DNA of 64,000 bases from Christiangramia salexigens (GTDB lineage: Bacteria; Bacteroidota; Bacteroidia; Flavobacteriales; Flavobacteriaceae): NCBI RefSeq assembly GCF_001889005.1, contig NZ_CP018153.1, forward strand, positions 778,501 to 842,500, written 5' to 3'. The notes below the pieces were generated by a model. It searched no databases and had not been told where the DNA came from. It worked only from the letters and a program-made list of their open reading frames with translations. Below, one piece after another: positions 51,870 to 60,637 of the stretch (its first letter is position 1; every line of letters starts with the position of its first letter). The position numbers were made by a program, and so were the translations under genes.

Positions 51870-52739
51870 CTATTCTGCGATCTTTTCGAGGCAATAAGTT
51901 ATCAGATTTTCCACAAGTTTTACAGGGTCTTTAGAAAATTCTCCTGTCATCCTGTTTGCCAATACAGCATTCATGGAAACTGCTCTGTGACCGAGTAAAC
52001 GAGAAAGACCATAGATCCCTGAAGTTTCCATTTCCAAATTTGTGATATGATTTCCTTTATAACCGAAATTGTTGATCTTATCATTCATTTCCGCATCGGG
52101 AATGTCAAGTCGCAAAACCCTTCCTTGCGGGCCATAAAAGCCAATATTGGTTGCTGTAAAACCTGGATAAGTACTTTCAGAAGACATTTGCTTAATGAGG
52201 CTTTCGTCACCATTAATTACATAAGGCGTAGCTTTATCTGCAGACCAGTTAGTCTGTTTTACAAATTCAGCCGCGATTTCTTTATCTAAAATATCAGCAC
52301 TTTTATAAAAATGCATCAATCCGTCAAATCCAATTGCTTTTTCGCTCACAAGTAAAGCATCTACAGGAATTTCTTCTCTTATAGAACCGGTGGTTCCTAT
52401 TCTTATGATATCGAGACTTTTAATATGCTCCTTAGGTTGCTTTTTCTCAAAATCTATATTCGCAAGTGCATCCAATTCGGTTAAAGCAATGTCTATATTG
52501 TCGGTTCCCATCCCGGTAGACATTACTGTTATCCTTTTTGATTTATAGGTTCCGGTATGTATGCAGAATTCTCTTTTTTTCTTTTTTACCTCGATCGTAT
52601 CAAAATGATCGGTAATAAGTGAAACCCTGTCCTGATCACCAACGGTAATCACAGTATCAGCAAGTTCTTCGGGTAGTAGGTTAAGGTGATAGATAGAGCC
52701 ATCCTTATTCAGGATGAGCTCAGAAGCTTTTAAACTCAT
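51870..52739 (-). CDS. Nucleoside (uridine-type) phosphorylase
   Basis: This 289-residue PNP/UDP-family protein contains ITVGDQDRVSLI near the N-terminus, MSTGMGTDNIDIALTEL, IRIGTTGSIRE (phosphate binding) and NLEMETSGIYGLSRLLGHRAVSMNAVLANR near the C-terminus with the family MET motif. It releases ribose 1-phosphate from a nucleoside, most likely uridine in view of the overall pattern. It starts 1 base after the DUF1835 gene ends and precedes ppk1. Confidence 0.88.
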   Translation of the reverse strand: MSLKASELILNKDGSIYHLNLLPEELADTVITVGDQDRVSLITDHFDTIEVKKKKREFCIHTGTYKSKRITVMSTGMGTDNIDIALTELDALANIDFEKKQPKEHIKSLDIIRIGTTGSIREEIPVDALLVSEKAIGFDGLMHFYKSADILDKEIAAEFVKQTNWSADKATPYVINGDESLIKQMSSESTYPGFTATNIGFYGPQGRVLRLDIPDAEMNDKINNFGYKGNHITNLEMETSGIYGLSRLLGHRAVSMNAVLANRMTGEFSKDPVKLVENLITYCLEKIAE

Positions 52740-52740
52740 T

Positions 52741-53670
52741 TTATAATTTTAAAATTTTGTGTGATTCAGATTCATACAGGAAATCATAAACTCGTGCGCC
52801 TCCAAAATATTCATCATTCTTAAGGTCACGGTAGAAATTCTTTTTTCCCTCCAAGGCCAGAATACCATTTTCTGTTAATTGAATCCTTTCATTAGTAATT
52901 TCGTAGAATATATGCAGCTTATCAATTAAGCGTTGCATTTGAGAATCGTTATACCCGTAATACCCCTGATATAACAATGCATAACCTAAAAGATGATTTA
53001 AATTCTTTATGTCGTGATTCTCAATAAGCTTGAGGATATTTTTTTCAAGAGAATTTAATCCGGTTACACTATTTGGAAATCTTTCCACATGGGCTCTGAT
53101 ACAACTCGATAAATACTCGAAATTGGTCTTTACCTTAATTTGTGGTTTTAATTTATAAGGATCATTGCCGCAATAAAGTTCCCAGATCAAATTTGCAACT
53201 TCAATATCCTCTGTAGTTAGTTGAATACGGTTGAAATAATGATTTTTCAGATCTTTTTGATCCAATTCAGTGAGCGGCTGATGTTCTTTTTCGCCTTCTA
53301 ACTTCTTGCTGCATACCAGTTGAATATTCACTGAATTATCCAACTCTGTGATCAGGTTAATTGCCGCGATCATATTAATATGACAGAAAAGGTCAAATTC
53401 AAACCACAGAACAATTTCCTCTAATCCCTTTAAGGATTTTAGCTTCTTTATTTCCTGAATGAAGCCCTCCTTATAATCATCGGCAGATATATCGTAAGTC
53501 TGGCGAAGGAATTTTTTTCTGATCTTATAAAAATCAGAATTGATCTCGCGTATGCATGGACCTTCACATAAAAGTTCCCGCCATATCATAAGTTCTCCAG
53601 GTAAATCCAATTCCTGAACTTTCCCGGCAAGACTATCGCCATTAACAATATGTAGGATCTTACTATTCAT
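52741..53670 (-). CDS. DUF1835 domain protein
   Basis: This 309-residue protein begins LHIVNGDSLAGKVQELDLPGE and continues with VLWFEFDLFCHINM and YFNRIQLT, the DUF1835 signature, with a DUF3658-like C-terminal part (ERIQLTENG). No enzyme motif or signal is recognised. It is the first gene after a terminator-like hairpin (53677-53713) and is tightly followed by the nucleoside phosphorylase. Confidence 0.82.
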   Translation of the reverse strand: MNSKILHIVNGDSLAGKVQELDLPGELMIWRELLCEGPCIREINSDFYKIRKKFLRQTYDISADDYKEGFIQEIKKLKSLKGLEEIVLWFEFDLFCHINMIAAINLITELDNSVNIQLVCSKKLEGEKEHQPLTELDQKDLKNHYFNRIQLTTEDIEVANLIWELYCGNDPYKLKPQIKVKTNFEYLSSCIRAHVERFPNSVTGLNSLEKNILKLIENHDIKNLNHLLGYALLYQGYYGYNDSQMQRLIDKLHIFYEITNERIQLTENGILALEGKKNFYRDLKNDEYFGGARVYDFLYESESHKILKL

Positions 53671-53676
53671 AGATTC

Positions 53677-53713
53677 AAAAAAAGCGTGCAGGAGTTAACC
53701 TCCAACACGCTTT
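53677..53713 (-). terminator. Rho-independent terminator overlapping the end of the SUI1-like gene
   Basis: Read on the minus strand, AAAGCGTG (53713-53706) pairs with CACGCTTT (53688-53681) and is followed by a T run to 53677. Inner GAG/CTC pairs extend the stem around GTTAA. The first arm lies in the last codons of the SUI1-like gene (stop at 53695), so the gene encodes its own terminator arm. Confidence 0.7.
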
Positions 53714-54051
53714 ACATTATAACCTTCCTTTTCAAGGATCTGCATGATCTTATCACGATCGTCACCCTGAATGATGATCTCTCCATCTTTTGTAGAGCCG
53801 CCGACTCCACATTTTTTCTTCAATTTTTTACCAAGAGAAATCAGTTGCTCTTCCGGCCCAACAAATCCTTTAATAATGGTTACGGTTTTCCCGCCACGAC
53901 CTTTATTACTGAAATGGGCTTCGAGACGTTGCTCACCCGGAGACAGGGATTCTTCAGATTCATCTCCTAATAACTCATTTTCATCAAATTCATCATTAGT
54001 AGAAAACACAAAGCCTCCAAGATCTTCGAGTCCTAATTTCTTCTTTGCCAT
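53695..54051 (-). CDS. SUI1/eIF1-like translation factor (YciH family)
   Basis: This 118-residue protein has an acidic, probably flexible N-terminus (residues 1-45, many Asp/Glu) and a SUI1 domain: GGKTVTIIKGFVG, LGKKLKKKCGVGGSTKDGEIIIQGD and IMQILEKEGY. Bacterial members are thought to influence start-codon fidelity or stress translation. It follows the 2OG oxygenase gene by 2 bases and ends within a terminator hairpin. Confidence 0.93.
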   Translation of the reverse strand: MAKKKLGLEDLGGFVFSTNDEFDENELLGDESEESLSPGEQRLEAHFSNKGRGGKTVTIIKGFVGPEEQLISLGKKLKKKCGVGGSTKDGEIIIQGDDRDKIMQILEKEGYNVKRVGG

Positions 54052-54053
54052 AA

Positions 54054-55010
54054 CTATTTTTTAGCAAGTCCGATCTCAACCAAACGCTGATGAAGAAATT
54101 CACCAGCAGTGATATCTTCATACTGTTTTGGATGATCTTCATCAATACATTCTTCCAGACAATCCAGTTTCATTTCACTTCTTGGGTGCATGAAGAAAGG
54201 AATGGAATATCTTGGTTTGTCCCATTCTTCTTTCGGTGGGTTTATAACTCTGTGGATCGTAGATCTTAATTTGTTGTTGGTATGCCTTTCCAGCATATCC
54301 CCAACATTAATCACTAACTCGTCTTCCTGAGGGATAGCATCTATCCATTCCCCATCTTTTCTAAGTACCTGAAGACCTCCGGTAGAAGCTCCCATAAGTA
54401 GAGTAATAAGGTTAATGTCACCATGCTCACCGGCTCTAACGGCTCCTTTAGGTTCTTCCTGGATAGGAGGGTAGTGAATAGGTCTTAGGATGCTATTCCC
54501 ATTACTGGCCCAATGGTCAAAGTAAAATTCGTCAAGACCAATATAAAGAGCAAGTGCTCTTAATACATAAATACCTGTTTTCTCAATATTTCTGTAGGCT
54601 TCCATACCCACGCGGTTGAAATCTTTTAATTCCTCAACCTGAACATTTTCAGGATATTCTTCAGTTAGATTTGCATCTTCAGAAGGTTCCTGTCCAAAAT
54701 GCCAGAATTCTTTAAGATCTCCTTCTTTTTTTCCTTTAGCATGCTCTTTTCCGAAAGAGATATAACCTCTTTGACCTGCAAGTCCTTCTATTTCATATTT
54801 CTTTTTAGTCTCCAAAGGAAGATCAAAAAAGGATTTTACTTCTTTATATAATTCTTCAACCAGGTCATCGCTAAGAAAATGGTTCTTTAAAGCCACAAAA
54901 CCAATCTCCTCGTAAGCTTTTCCAATTTCATTTACGAATTTTTCTTTTCGTTTAGGATCTCCTGATATAAAGTCTGCCAGATCTACACTGGGAATATTAT
55001 TCATCGCCAT
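54054..55010 (-). CDS. Isopenicillin N synthase-like 2-oxoglutarate/Fe(II) oxygenase
   Basis: This 318-residue protein has an N-terminal DIOX_N domain (PSVDLADFISGD, about 7-110) and a 2OG-FeII catalytic domain. The iron ligands are His196 and Asp198 in AGEHGDINLIT and His253 in STIHRV; the 2-oxoglutarate anchor is Arg267-x-Ser269. All catalytic residues are intact. The family hydroxylates or oxidises small molecules, and the substrate here is unknown. It heads a transcript with the SUI1-like gene. Confidence 0.9.
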   Translation of the reverse strand: MAMNNIPSVDLADFISGDPKRKEKFVNEIGKAYEEIGFVALKNHFLSDDLVEELYKEVKSFFDLPLETKKKYEIEGLAGQRGYISFGKEHAKGKKEGDLKEFWHFGQEPSEDANLTEEYPENVQVEELKDFNRVGMEAYRNIEKTGIYVLRALALYIGLDEFYFDHWASNGNSILRPIHYPPIQEEPKGAVRAGEHGDINLITLLMGASTGGLQVLRKDGEWIDAIPQEDELVINVGDMLERHTNNKLRSTIHRVINPPKEEWDKPRYSIPFFMHPRSEMKLDCLEECIDEDHPKQYEDITAGEFLHQRLVEIGLAKK

Positions 55011-55041
55011 TTTAGCTCTATTTTAATTTGAAATCAACAGG

Positions 55042-55049
55042 CAAAGTTA
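55042..55049 (-). promoter_or_regulatory. -7 element for the 2OG oxygenase gene
   Basis: The minus strand reads TAACTTTG, about 31 bases before the ATG at 55010. It matches TAnnTTTG, with no clear -33 TTG. Confidence 0.45.
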
Positions 55050-55107
55050 ATTAAAATTAGGTGATATGTTAAGGCTTTTTAATTTTCTTAGCATTTAGAA
55101 ATTTAGT

Positions 55108-55115
55108 TACATTTG
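55108..55115 (+). promoter_or_regulatory. -7 element for the E1 dehydrogenase gene
   Basis: TACATTTG ends 18 bases before the ATG at 55134. Its last three bases form the TTG at 55113 that would otherwise extend the protein by seven residues, which favours the ATG as start. No -33 TTG is seen. Confidence 0.45.
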
Positions 55116-55133
55116 AATAGTAAACTCCTTTAT

Positions 55134-57140
55134 ATGCCACTGAATAAGCTAGAAACTTCAATTATCGATTATAAGAATAGTAATCTTGAAAATTTACAAC
55201 TGGTAGAGCTCTACAAGGCCATGCTAAAACCCCGAATGATCGAGGAGAAAATGTTGATTCTTCTCAGACAGGGAAAGATCTCGAAATGGTTTAGCGGAAT
55301 TGGCCAGGAAGCTATCGCGGTTGGGGTTACAAACGCATTAAATAGAGATGAATATATTCTTCCAATGCATAGAAATCTTGGAGTATTCACGAGTCGTGAA
55401 ATGCCTTTATACAGGTTGTTCTCACAATGGCAGGGGAAGGCCTCGGGATTTACAAAAGGTAGAGACCGAAGCTTTCATTTTGGATCTCAGGAATACAATA
55501 TTGTAGGGATGATATCCCATTTAGGTCCGCAACTAGGCGTGGCAGATGGGATTGCACTTGCTCATAAATTGCGGCAGGAAAAAAAGCTTACGGCCGTTTT
55601 TACTGGAGAGGGAGGCACAAGTGAAGGTGACTTTCATGAAGCTCTTAATATGGCCTCAGTTTGGGATCTTCCCGTTCTATTCTGTATAGAAAATAATGGT
55701 TACGGTTTGTCCACGCCAACTGTAGAACAATATAAATGTGAGCACCTTGCAGATAGAGGAATTGGCTATGGCATGGAGTCTTATATAATTGACGGAAATA
55801 ATATCCTGGAAGTGTTCACAAAGGTCTCAGAGATCGCCGAAAGCATCAGAAATAATCCAAGGCCTGTACTCATAGAATTTAAAACATTTAGAATGAGAGG
55901 CCATGAGGAAGCCAGTGGGACAAAATATGTACCTCAGGAACTTATGGAAGAATGGGAGGAGAAAGATCCGTTGACAAATTTCAGAATGCATTTGATGGAA
56001 AAAGGTATCCTCAATAAAGATATGGAAGAGGAAATGCAATCTGAAATTGGAAAAGAAATAGAAGAACATCTTCAGAAGGCCTTTTCAGAAGAAAATATTG
56101 AGTCTGATGAAAGTTTAGAATTAAAGGATGTTTATAAGGAAACTGAATTCGAATTATTTGAACCTTCAGATAAAACTGAAAATATCCGGTTTATTGATGC
56201 CATTTCAGAGGCTTTAAAAACTTCAATGCAAAAGCATGATAACTTGGTTCTTATGGGTCAGGATATTGCAGATTATGGAGGAGTTTTTAAAATTACCGAG
56301 GGCTTCATGGAAGAATTTGGAAAGGAAAGGGTTAGAAATACTCCAATTTGTGAATCGGCTGTTGTGGAGATAGGCATGGGGCTATCTATTAATCGTATGA
56401 AAGCCATGGTTGAAATGCAATTTGCCGATTTTGTAAGTTCAGGATTCAATCCTATTGTGAATTATCTTGCTAAAGTACAATATAGATGGGATCAGAACGC
56501 CGATGTAGTGGTAAGAATGCCATGTGGCGGCGGGGTAGGAGCCGGTCCTTTCCACAGCCAGACCAATGAGGCCTGGTTCACCAAAGTACCGGGTTTAAAA
56601 GTGGTATACCCAGCTTTTCCTTATGATGCCAAAGGACTTTTAAACACAGCTTTTAATGATCCCAACCCGGTATTGTTTTTTGAGCATAAAGCTCTATATA
56701 GAAGTATAAGACAGGACGTGCCTGTAGATTACTATACCATACCATTTGGTAAAGCCGTCAGATTAAGAAAAGGTAACACTTTGAGTGTGATAACCTATGG
56801 AGCGGGTGTGCATTGGGCTATGGAAGCCTTAGATGAATTAGAAATCACAGACGCAGATCTTGTGGACCTAAGAAGTCTTCAACCCTTAGACAGAGAAGCT
56901 ATTTTTGAATCGGTGAATAGGACCGGGAAAGCTATAATCTTAACTGAAGACTCTTTATATGGAAGTCTGGCTTCAGAAATTGCTGCAATGATCAACGAAT
57001 ACTGTTTTGAAAAACTCGATGCACCGGTGATGAGGGTAGGAAGTCTGGATACACCTATACCATTTGCAAATGCCTTGGAAAAAAATTATCTACCAAAAAC
57101 AAGATTCAAAGAAAAGATCCGGGAATTAATAGAATATTAA
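55134..57140 (+). CDS. Fused alpha/beta E1 component of a 2-oxoacid dehydrogenase
   Basis: About 668 residues from the ATG at 55134. The first half is the TPP-binding E1 alpha (GQEAIAVGVTNAL, then the ThDP motif in FTGEGGTSEGDFHEALN...ENN). The second half, from about residue 345, is E1 beta (NLVLMGQDIADYGGVFKITEGF, ESAVVEIGMG, VRMPCGGG). Fusion of both chains is usual for the branched-chain/2-oxoisovalerate-type enzyme of Bacteroidota. It decarboxylates a 2-oxoacid and acylates a lipoyl E2. Branched acyl-CoAs would be primers for iso-fatty acids. No E2 or E3 gene is adjacent. Confidence 0.9.
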   Translation: MPLNKLETSIIDYKNSNLENLQLVELYKAMLKPRMIEEKMLILLRQGKISKWFSGIGQEAIAVGVTNALNRDEYILPMHRNLGVFTSREMPLYRLFSQWQGKASGFTKGRDRSFHFGSQEYNIVGMISHLGPQLGVADGIALAHKLRQEKKLTAVFTGEGGTSEGDFHEALNMASVWDLPVLFCIENNGYGLSTPTVEQYKCEHLADRGIGYGMESYIIDGNNILEVFTKVSEIAESIRNNPRPVLIEFKTFRMRGHEEASGTKYVPQELMEEWEEKDPLTNFRMHLMEKGILNKDMEEEMQSEIGKEIEEHLQKAFSEENIESDESLELKDVYKETEFELFEPSDKTENIRFIDAISEALKTSMQKHDNLVLMGQDIADYGGVFKITEGFMEEFGKERVRNTPICESAVVEIGMGLSINRMKAMVEMQFADFVSSGFNPIVNYLAKVQYRWDQNADVVVRMPCGGGVGAGPFHSQTNEAWFTKVPGLKVVYPAFPYDAKGLLNTAFNDPNPVLFFEHKALYRSIRQDVPVDYYTIPFGKAVRLRKGNTLSVITYGAGVHWAMEALDELEITDADLVDLRSLQPLDREAIFESVNRTGKAIILTEDSLYGSLASEIAAMINEYCFEKLDAPVMRVGSLDTPIPFANALEKNYLPKTRFKEKIRELIEY

Positions 57141-57271
57141 TAAGCTTTTCAATTTAGGAGAGGATTATTAAGAATCCTTAACAATACCACTGTTAAAGTA
57201 TTAATAATCTTTTGCGGAGAGCCTGAGGCTACTGTAATTTAGAGATAACTAATCAATAAAAACTTTAAATT
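57141..57271. other. Intergenic region before the DUF1328 gene
   Basis: These 131 bases carry an imperfect terminator-like inverted repeat, AGGATT (57161-57166) and AATCCT (57173-57178) around a 6-base loop, without a T run. A short AGCC-TGA-GGCT repeat follows near 57220. No clear TAnnTTTG element is present; TAATCTTTTG near 57205 is off by spacing. The promoter of the small gene is therefore not identified. Confidence 0.4.
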
Positions 57272-57433
57272 ATGATACGTCTAATCGTTATTTTTCTGAT
57301 CATTGCCATAGTAGCTGCTATCTTTGGTTTTGGTGGTCTAGCTGAAGGAGCAGCTGATATCGCCAAAATTATTTTCTATATATTTTTAGTGCTACTGGTA
57401 ATTTCACTTCTTAGCCGATTATTCAGAAGATAA
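57272..57433 (+). CDS. DUF1328 small membrane protein
   Basis: This 53-residue protein reads [20 protein letters not shown], then [14 protein letters not shown] and a second hydrophobic stretch ending LLSRLFRR. Two membrane helices joined by the [14 protein letters not shown] loop are the DUF1328 (YtjA-like) pattern. These tiny inner-membrane proteins are often stress-inducible and their function is unknown. A strong terminator follows directly, and two envelope lipoprotein genes lie downstream. Confidence 0.88.
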   Translation: MIRLIVIFLIIAIVAAIFGFGGLAEGAADIAKIIFYIFLVLLVISLLSRLFRR

Positions 57434-57454
57434 AAAATTTCAATAAAGATTACT

Positions 57455-57493
57455 CAATGTGCAATATCATTAGATATCGCACATTGTTTTTTT
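57455..57493 (+). terminator. Rho-independent terminator after DUF1328 gene
   Basis: CAATGTGC (57455-57462) pairs perfectly with GCACATTG (57479-57486). Inner ATATC/GATAT pairs extend the stem after one mismatch, and seven T residues follow. It is a textbook terminator. Confidence 0.85.
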
Positions 57494-57515
57494 AGAATAA
57501 ATAAAAATTGAATTT

Positions 57516-57998
57516 ATGAAGAAGATCGCAATCTTACTTATAATGGCTATTGGTTTAGCATCATGTGGAACCAGTAGTAAAGTTGCTAAAGAAGCCCGAA
57601 AGACCTTCGATGGGAATTGGACTTTAACTAATATTACTTATCCAAATAATACCGGGGAATTTAATGTGACCCTTTTTAATGAAGCATCAGCTTCCTGCTT
57701 TAAAGGCAGTACATGGGACTTTGTATCAAACAATAACCGTGGTACTTATAAAGTAAGCGGTATTAATTGTGATATGGATACCAATTATTTTAATTGGTCA
57801 ATTGATGAAGATAGTACTCCGGCAGGTGTTTATGATTTCATGTTAAAACCAACCAACGAAAACTACAAGTCTACGACCGGGAATCAAGGCTTTAGATTAA
57901 GTCTAAAAAGTCTTAGCGACACGAATATGGTATGGGAGCAAACGGTAACTCTGGACGGTGCCCCATTCACAATAAGAATGAATTTTTCTAAACTTTAA
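57516..57998 (+). CDS. Lipocalin-like lipoprotein
   Basis: This 160-residue protein has a lipoprotein signal ending LASCGTS (Cys17). The mature part contains FDGNWTLTNITYPN near its start, TWDFVSNNNRGTYKV and VWEQTVTLDG, as in the lipocalin-like (DUF4923/lipocalin_4) lipoproteins of Flavobacteriia, a beta-barrel that may bind a hydrophobic ligand. It is membrane-anchored. It lies 5 bases before the OmpA lipoprotein gene, so they form a two-gene unit between two terminators. Confidence 0.8.
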   Translation: MKKIAILLIMAIGLASCGTSSKVAKEARKTFDGNWTLTNITYPNNTGEFNVTLFNEASASCFKGSTWDFVSNNNRGTYKVSGINCDMDTNYFNWSIDEDSTPAGVYDFMLKPTNENYKSTTGNQGFRLSLKSLSDTNMVWEQTVTLDGAPFTIRMNFSKL

Positions 57999-58003
57999 AA
58001 TAA

Positions 58004-58711
58004 ATGAAAATGAAGAGAGTAATAAATAAAATGTTTGCACTTTTAGTTGTATCCAGCCTGATTTTTGGCTGTGAAGCAACAAAAAATGCAAATAATAAAC
58101 AAAAAGGAGCTGTAATCGGAGCTACCGGTGGAGCAGTGATTGGTGGAGTTATAGGTAATAATACCGGCGACGGAAATACCGCATTGGGAGCAATAATAGG
58201 TGGAGTTGTAGGTGGTTCTGCAGGAGCCATTATTGGTAACAAAATGGACAAGCAAGCCAAGAAGATCGAAGAAGAAATCCCAGGTGCCGAAGTTGAACGA
58301 GTGGGAGAAGGTATCAACGTTACTTTTGACGAATCCAGTGGTGTTTATTTCGCGACAGATAAATATAACATCAATGATAAGTCACAGGAAACACTTAATA
58401 AGCTAGCAGGTATCTTTAAGGAATATCCTAAAACCAACATTTTGGTAGAAGGTCATACCGATAATACCGGTAGTGATAGTTACAATCTTACCTTATCCAA
58501 GAACAGAGCACAATCTGTTACCGGATATTTGGTTGAATCAGGAATTGAAAGAGGAAGATTTACTACCAAATGGTATGGAGAATCTCAGCCTAAATATGAT
58601 AACTCAACTGTTGAAGGTCGTGCTAAGAACCGTAGAGTGGAAATAGCTATTGTAGCCAATGAAGAATTAAAAGAGGAAGCCAAACAACAGGCTGAAAAGC
58701 AGAATAATTAA
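58004..58711 (+). CDS. OmpA-family lipoprotein with glycine-zipper
   Basis: This 235-residue protein has a signal ending LIFGCEATK (lipobox Cys23 when counted from 58004; a second ATG is at 58010). A glycine-rich membrane-interacting stretch (GAVIGATGGAVIGGVIG..., about 35-80) follows, then an OmpA peptidoglycan-binding domain from about 105: ILVEGHTDNTGSDSYN, LSKNRAQSV and GRAKNRRVEIAI. The last 15 residues are charged and repetitive (EEAKQQAEKQNN). It links the outer membrane to peptidoglycan, like YiaD-type proteins. Confidence 0.92.
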   Translation: MKMKRVINKMFALLVVSSLIFGCEATKNANNKQKGAVIGATGGAVIGGVIGNNTGDGNTALGAIIGGVVGGSAGAIIGNKMDKQAKKIEEEIPGAEVERVGEGINVTFDESSGVYFATDKYNINDKSQETLNKLAGIFKEYPKTNILVEGHTDNTGSDSYNLTLSKNRAQSVTGYLVESGIERGRFTTKWYGESQPKYDNSTVEGRAKNRRVEIAIVANEELKEEAKQQAEKQNN

Positions 58712-58742
58712 GACTGATTATTAAAAAGTTCTGTTTTAAAAG

Positions 58743-58770
58743 AATCCCGGTAGTTTACCGGGATTTTTTT
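58743..58770 (+). terminator. Strong terminator between OmpA lipoprotein and polyketide operon
   Basis: AATCCCGGTA (58743-58752) and TACCGGGATT (58756-58765) form a perfect 10-base stem with a 3-base loop followed by T residues to 58770. It isolates the operon that begins at 58794 from upstream transcription. Confidence 0.9.
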
Positions 58771-58793
58771 ATGGATTTACTTAAATTGATAAG

Positions 58794-59915
58794 GTGAAAG
58801 AAACTCAGGTTTTAATTATAGGAGGTGGCCTGGCGGGATTAACAACTGCCATACATCTTTCCCAGAATAATTTAAGGGTGATCCTCATTGAAAGGAATGA
58901 GTACCCACATCATAAAGTGTGTGGAGAATATATTTCAATGGAAGTTTTACCTTATCTTAATTCATTAAATATTGATCTCACTAAGCTTAACGGTCCTGAG
59001 ATCCATACTTTCGAATATAGTACTATGGCTGGGGAAGTCATCAGAGCAAGTCTCGAAATGGGAGGTCTTGGTCTTAGCAGATACAGGCTGGATAGTTTTT
59101 TGTTTGAACAGGCCAGAGGCAGCTGTGAAATTTTACAGGATACAGTTACAGAATCTGTATTTAGAAATGGAAGTTTCATTACCAAATGTCTAAGTGGGAC
59201 TGAGTATAAATCTGAATTTGTATTAGGTGCCTTTGGGAAACGATCTAACCTTGACAAATTTCTTAATAGAAATTTTTTTCAGTCATCATCAGGCTGGTTA
59301 GGGGTAAAAGCACATTACCGTCATAAAAACTTTCCTGATGATCTAGTGGCTTTACACAATTTTGAAGGTGGCTATTGCGGGCTTTCTAAAACCGAAACCG
59401 GTAATATAAATGCTTGTTACCTGTCGAATTATAAAACTTTTAAAAAGTATAAGAACACCCGGGAATTTAAGGAAAAGGTCTTATTTAAAAATCCACATTT
59501 AAAAGAATTTTTTTTAGGTGCAGATCTTTTATTTGAAAAAGAGATCAGTATAGCTCAGGTTTCATTTGATCAAAAAAATCGGGTAGAAGCTCATATTTTA
59601 ATGCTTGGCGATGCGGCGGGATTGATACATCCACTATGTGGGAATGGTATGGCGATAGCAATTCATAGTGCTAAAATCGTTTCCGAAAATATCATCAAAT
59701 ATTATGGCACCAAAAATTATAGCAGGGCTATGCTTGAAGCCGATTACATATATGCGTGGAAAATTCAATTCAATTCACGAATGAAAAACGGCAGAATATT
59801 ACAGCGAATTTTATTGAATGAATCATTAAATTCTATTTCACAGAAGCTTATCAAAGCTATGCCAGACATTCTTCCCTGGATCATTAAAAAAACTCACGGT
59901 AATTATATATGCTAA
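58794..59915 (+). CDS. FAD-dependent oxidoreductase/hydroxylase (phenolic-lipid type)
   Basis: This 373-residue flavoprotein has an FAD dinucleotide fold LIIGGGLAGLTTAIHLS, then LIERNEYPHHKVCGEYIS and the second FAD motif MLGDAAGLIHPLCGNGMAIAI. It is of the geranylgeranyl-reductase/aromatic-hydroxylase type. The start is GTG 24 bases after a strong terminator. It precedes a methyltransferase and a type III PKS, the same trio as srsC-srsB-srsA of Streptomyces griseus, where the flavoprotein hydroxylates an alkylresorcinol to a quinol. This suggests the same role here. A clear promoter is not visible in the 23-base gap. Confidence 0.82.
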   Translation: MKETQVLIIGGGLAGLTTAIHLSQNNLRVILIERNEYPHHKVCGEYISMEVLPYLNSLNIDLTKLNGPEIHTFEYSTMAGEVIRASLEMGGLGLSRYRLDSFLFEQARGSCEILQDTVTESVFRNGSFITKCLSGTEYKSEFVLGAFGKRSNLDKFLNRNFFQSSSGWLGVKAHYRHKNFPDDLVALHNFEGGYCGLSKTETGNINACYLSNYKTFKKYKNTREFKEKVLFKNPHLKEFFLGADLLFEKEISIAQVSFDQKNRVEAHILMLGDAAGLIHPLCGNGMAIAIHSAKIVSENIIKYYGTKNYSRAMLEADYIYAWKIQFNSRMKNGRILQRILLNESLNSISQKLIKAMPDILPWIIKKTHGNYIC

Positions 59916-60637
59916 ATATAGATACAAGCAAGCGTTCCCGTGACTCAGAAATAATGGACGATTTCCATTTGCAGGGGATAGAACTACGAAAAACTTTAAG
60001 AGATCTGGACCGTATTAACTCCTGGCTTGGAGGAAATAAGGTAACTATAACAGGAATTGAAAAGTTACTACCCGCACCAGCCCAATCCGGTATAATAAGA
60101 ATAGCCGACCTTGGATGTGGTAACGGTGCTATATTAAGAGAGGTTGCTAGATGGGGAAGGAAAAGAGGTTATAATTTTAAATTGACAGGTATAGATGCCA
60201 ATACTCATGCTATCGAAATTGGAAGGGAACTTTCTACAGCATACCCGGAAATAGAATTTATAGATGAGAACATTTTCAGCCCTCAGTTTAAGAAGAAGGA
60301 ATTCGATATCTATTTATGTACCTTGACGCTTCACCATTTTAAAGATGACGAAATAATTGACCTGATGGATCAGTTACATTCCCAATCCAAATTAGGAATC
60401 GTGGTAAATGACCTTCATCGTAGTAAACTAGCTTATGTTTTATTTAAAGCATTTTGCGCAGTATTTGTGAATAATGAAATTGCCAGAAAGGATGGATTAA
60501 CATCGATATTAAGAGGTTTTAAAAAAGAAGATTTCAATGAATATCTCAAAAATATGAAAGCCAAGAAACAGGAGCTTTCCTGGAAATGGGCCTTCAGATA
60601 TCAATGGATCGTAAAAAAAGAAGATCAGAAAATATGA
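59909..60637 (+). CDS. Class I SAM-dependent methyltransferase (UbiE/UbiG-like)
   Basis: This 242-residue protein has motif I IADLGCGNGAILRE (about residues 68-81), acidic strand-2 end GIDANTHAIEIG, DIYLCTLTLHHF and VVNDLHRSKLAYV. It overlaps the flavoprotein gene by 7 bases and the type III PKS by 4. In the analogous srs set the methyltransferase methylates the alkylresorcinol ring. By context it should be a C- or O-methyltransferase of a phenolic lipid. Confidence 0.85.
   Translation: MLNIDTSKRSRDSEIMDDFHLQGIELRKTLRDLDRINSWLGGNKVTITGIEKLLPAPAQSGIIRIADLGCGNGAILREVARWGRKRGYNFKLTGIDANTHAIEIGRELSTAYPEIEFIDENIFSPQFKKKEFDIYLCTLTLHHFKDDEIIDLMDQLHSQSKLGIVVNDLHRSKLAYVLFKAFCAVFVNNEIARKDGLTSILRGFKKEDFNEYLKNMKAKKQELSWKWAFRYQWIVKKEDQKI

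Noticed and set aside
55113..55133. TTG start of the E1 dehydrogenase
   Set aside because: The TTG is part of a -7 promoter element and the following ATG is a better start.
57161..57178. AGGATT/AATCCT hairpin as terminator of the E1 gene
   Set aside because: The stem is only six pairs and no T run follows, so it is not listed as a terminator.
58212..58406. Alternative frame within the OmpA lipoprotein gene
   Set aside because: No motifs; it lies across the OmpA domain start, which is clearly coded in the other frame.
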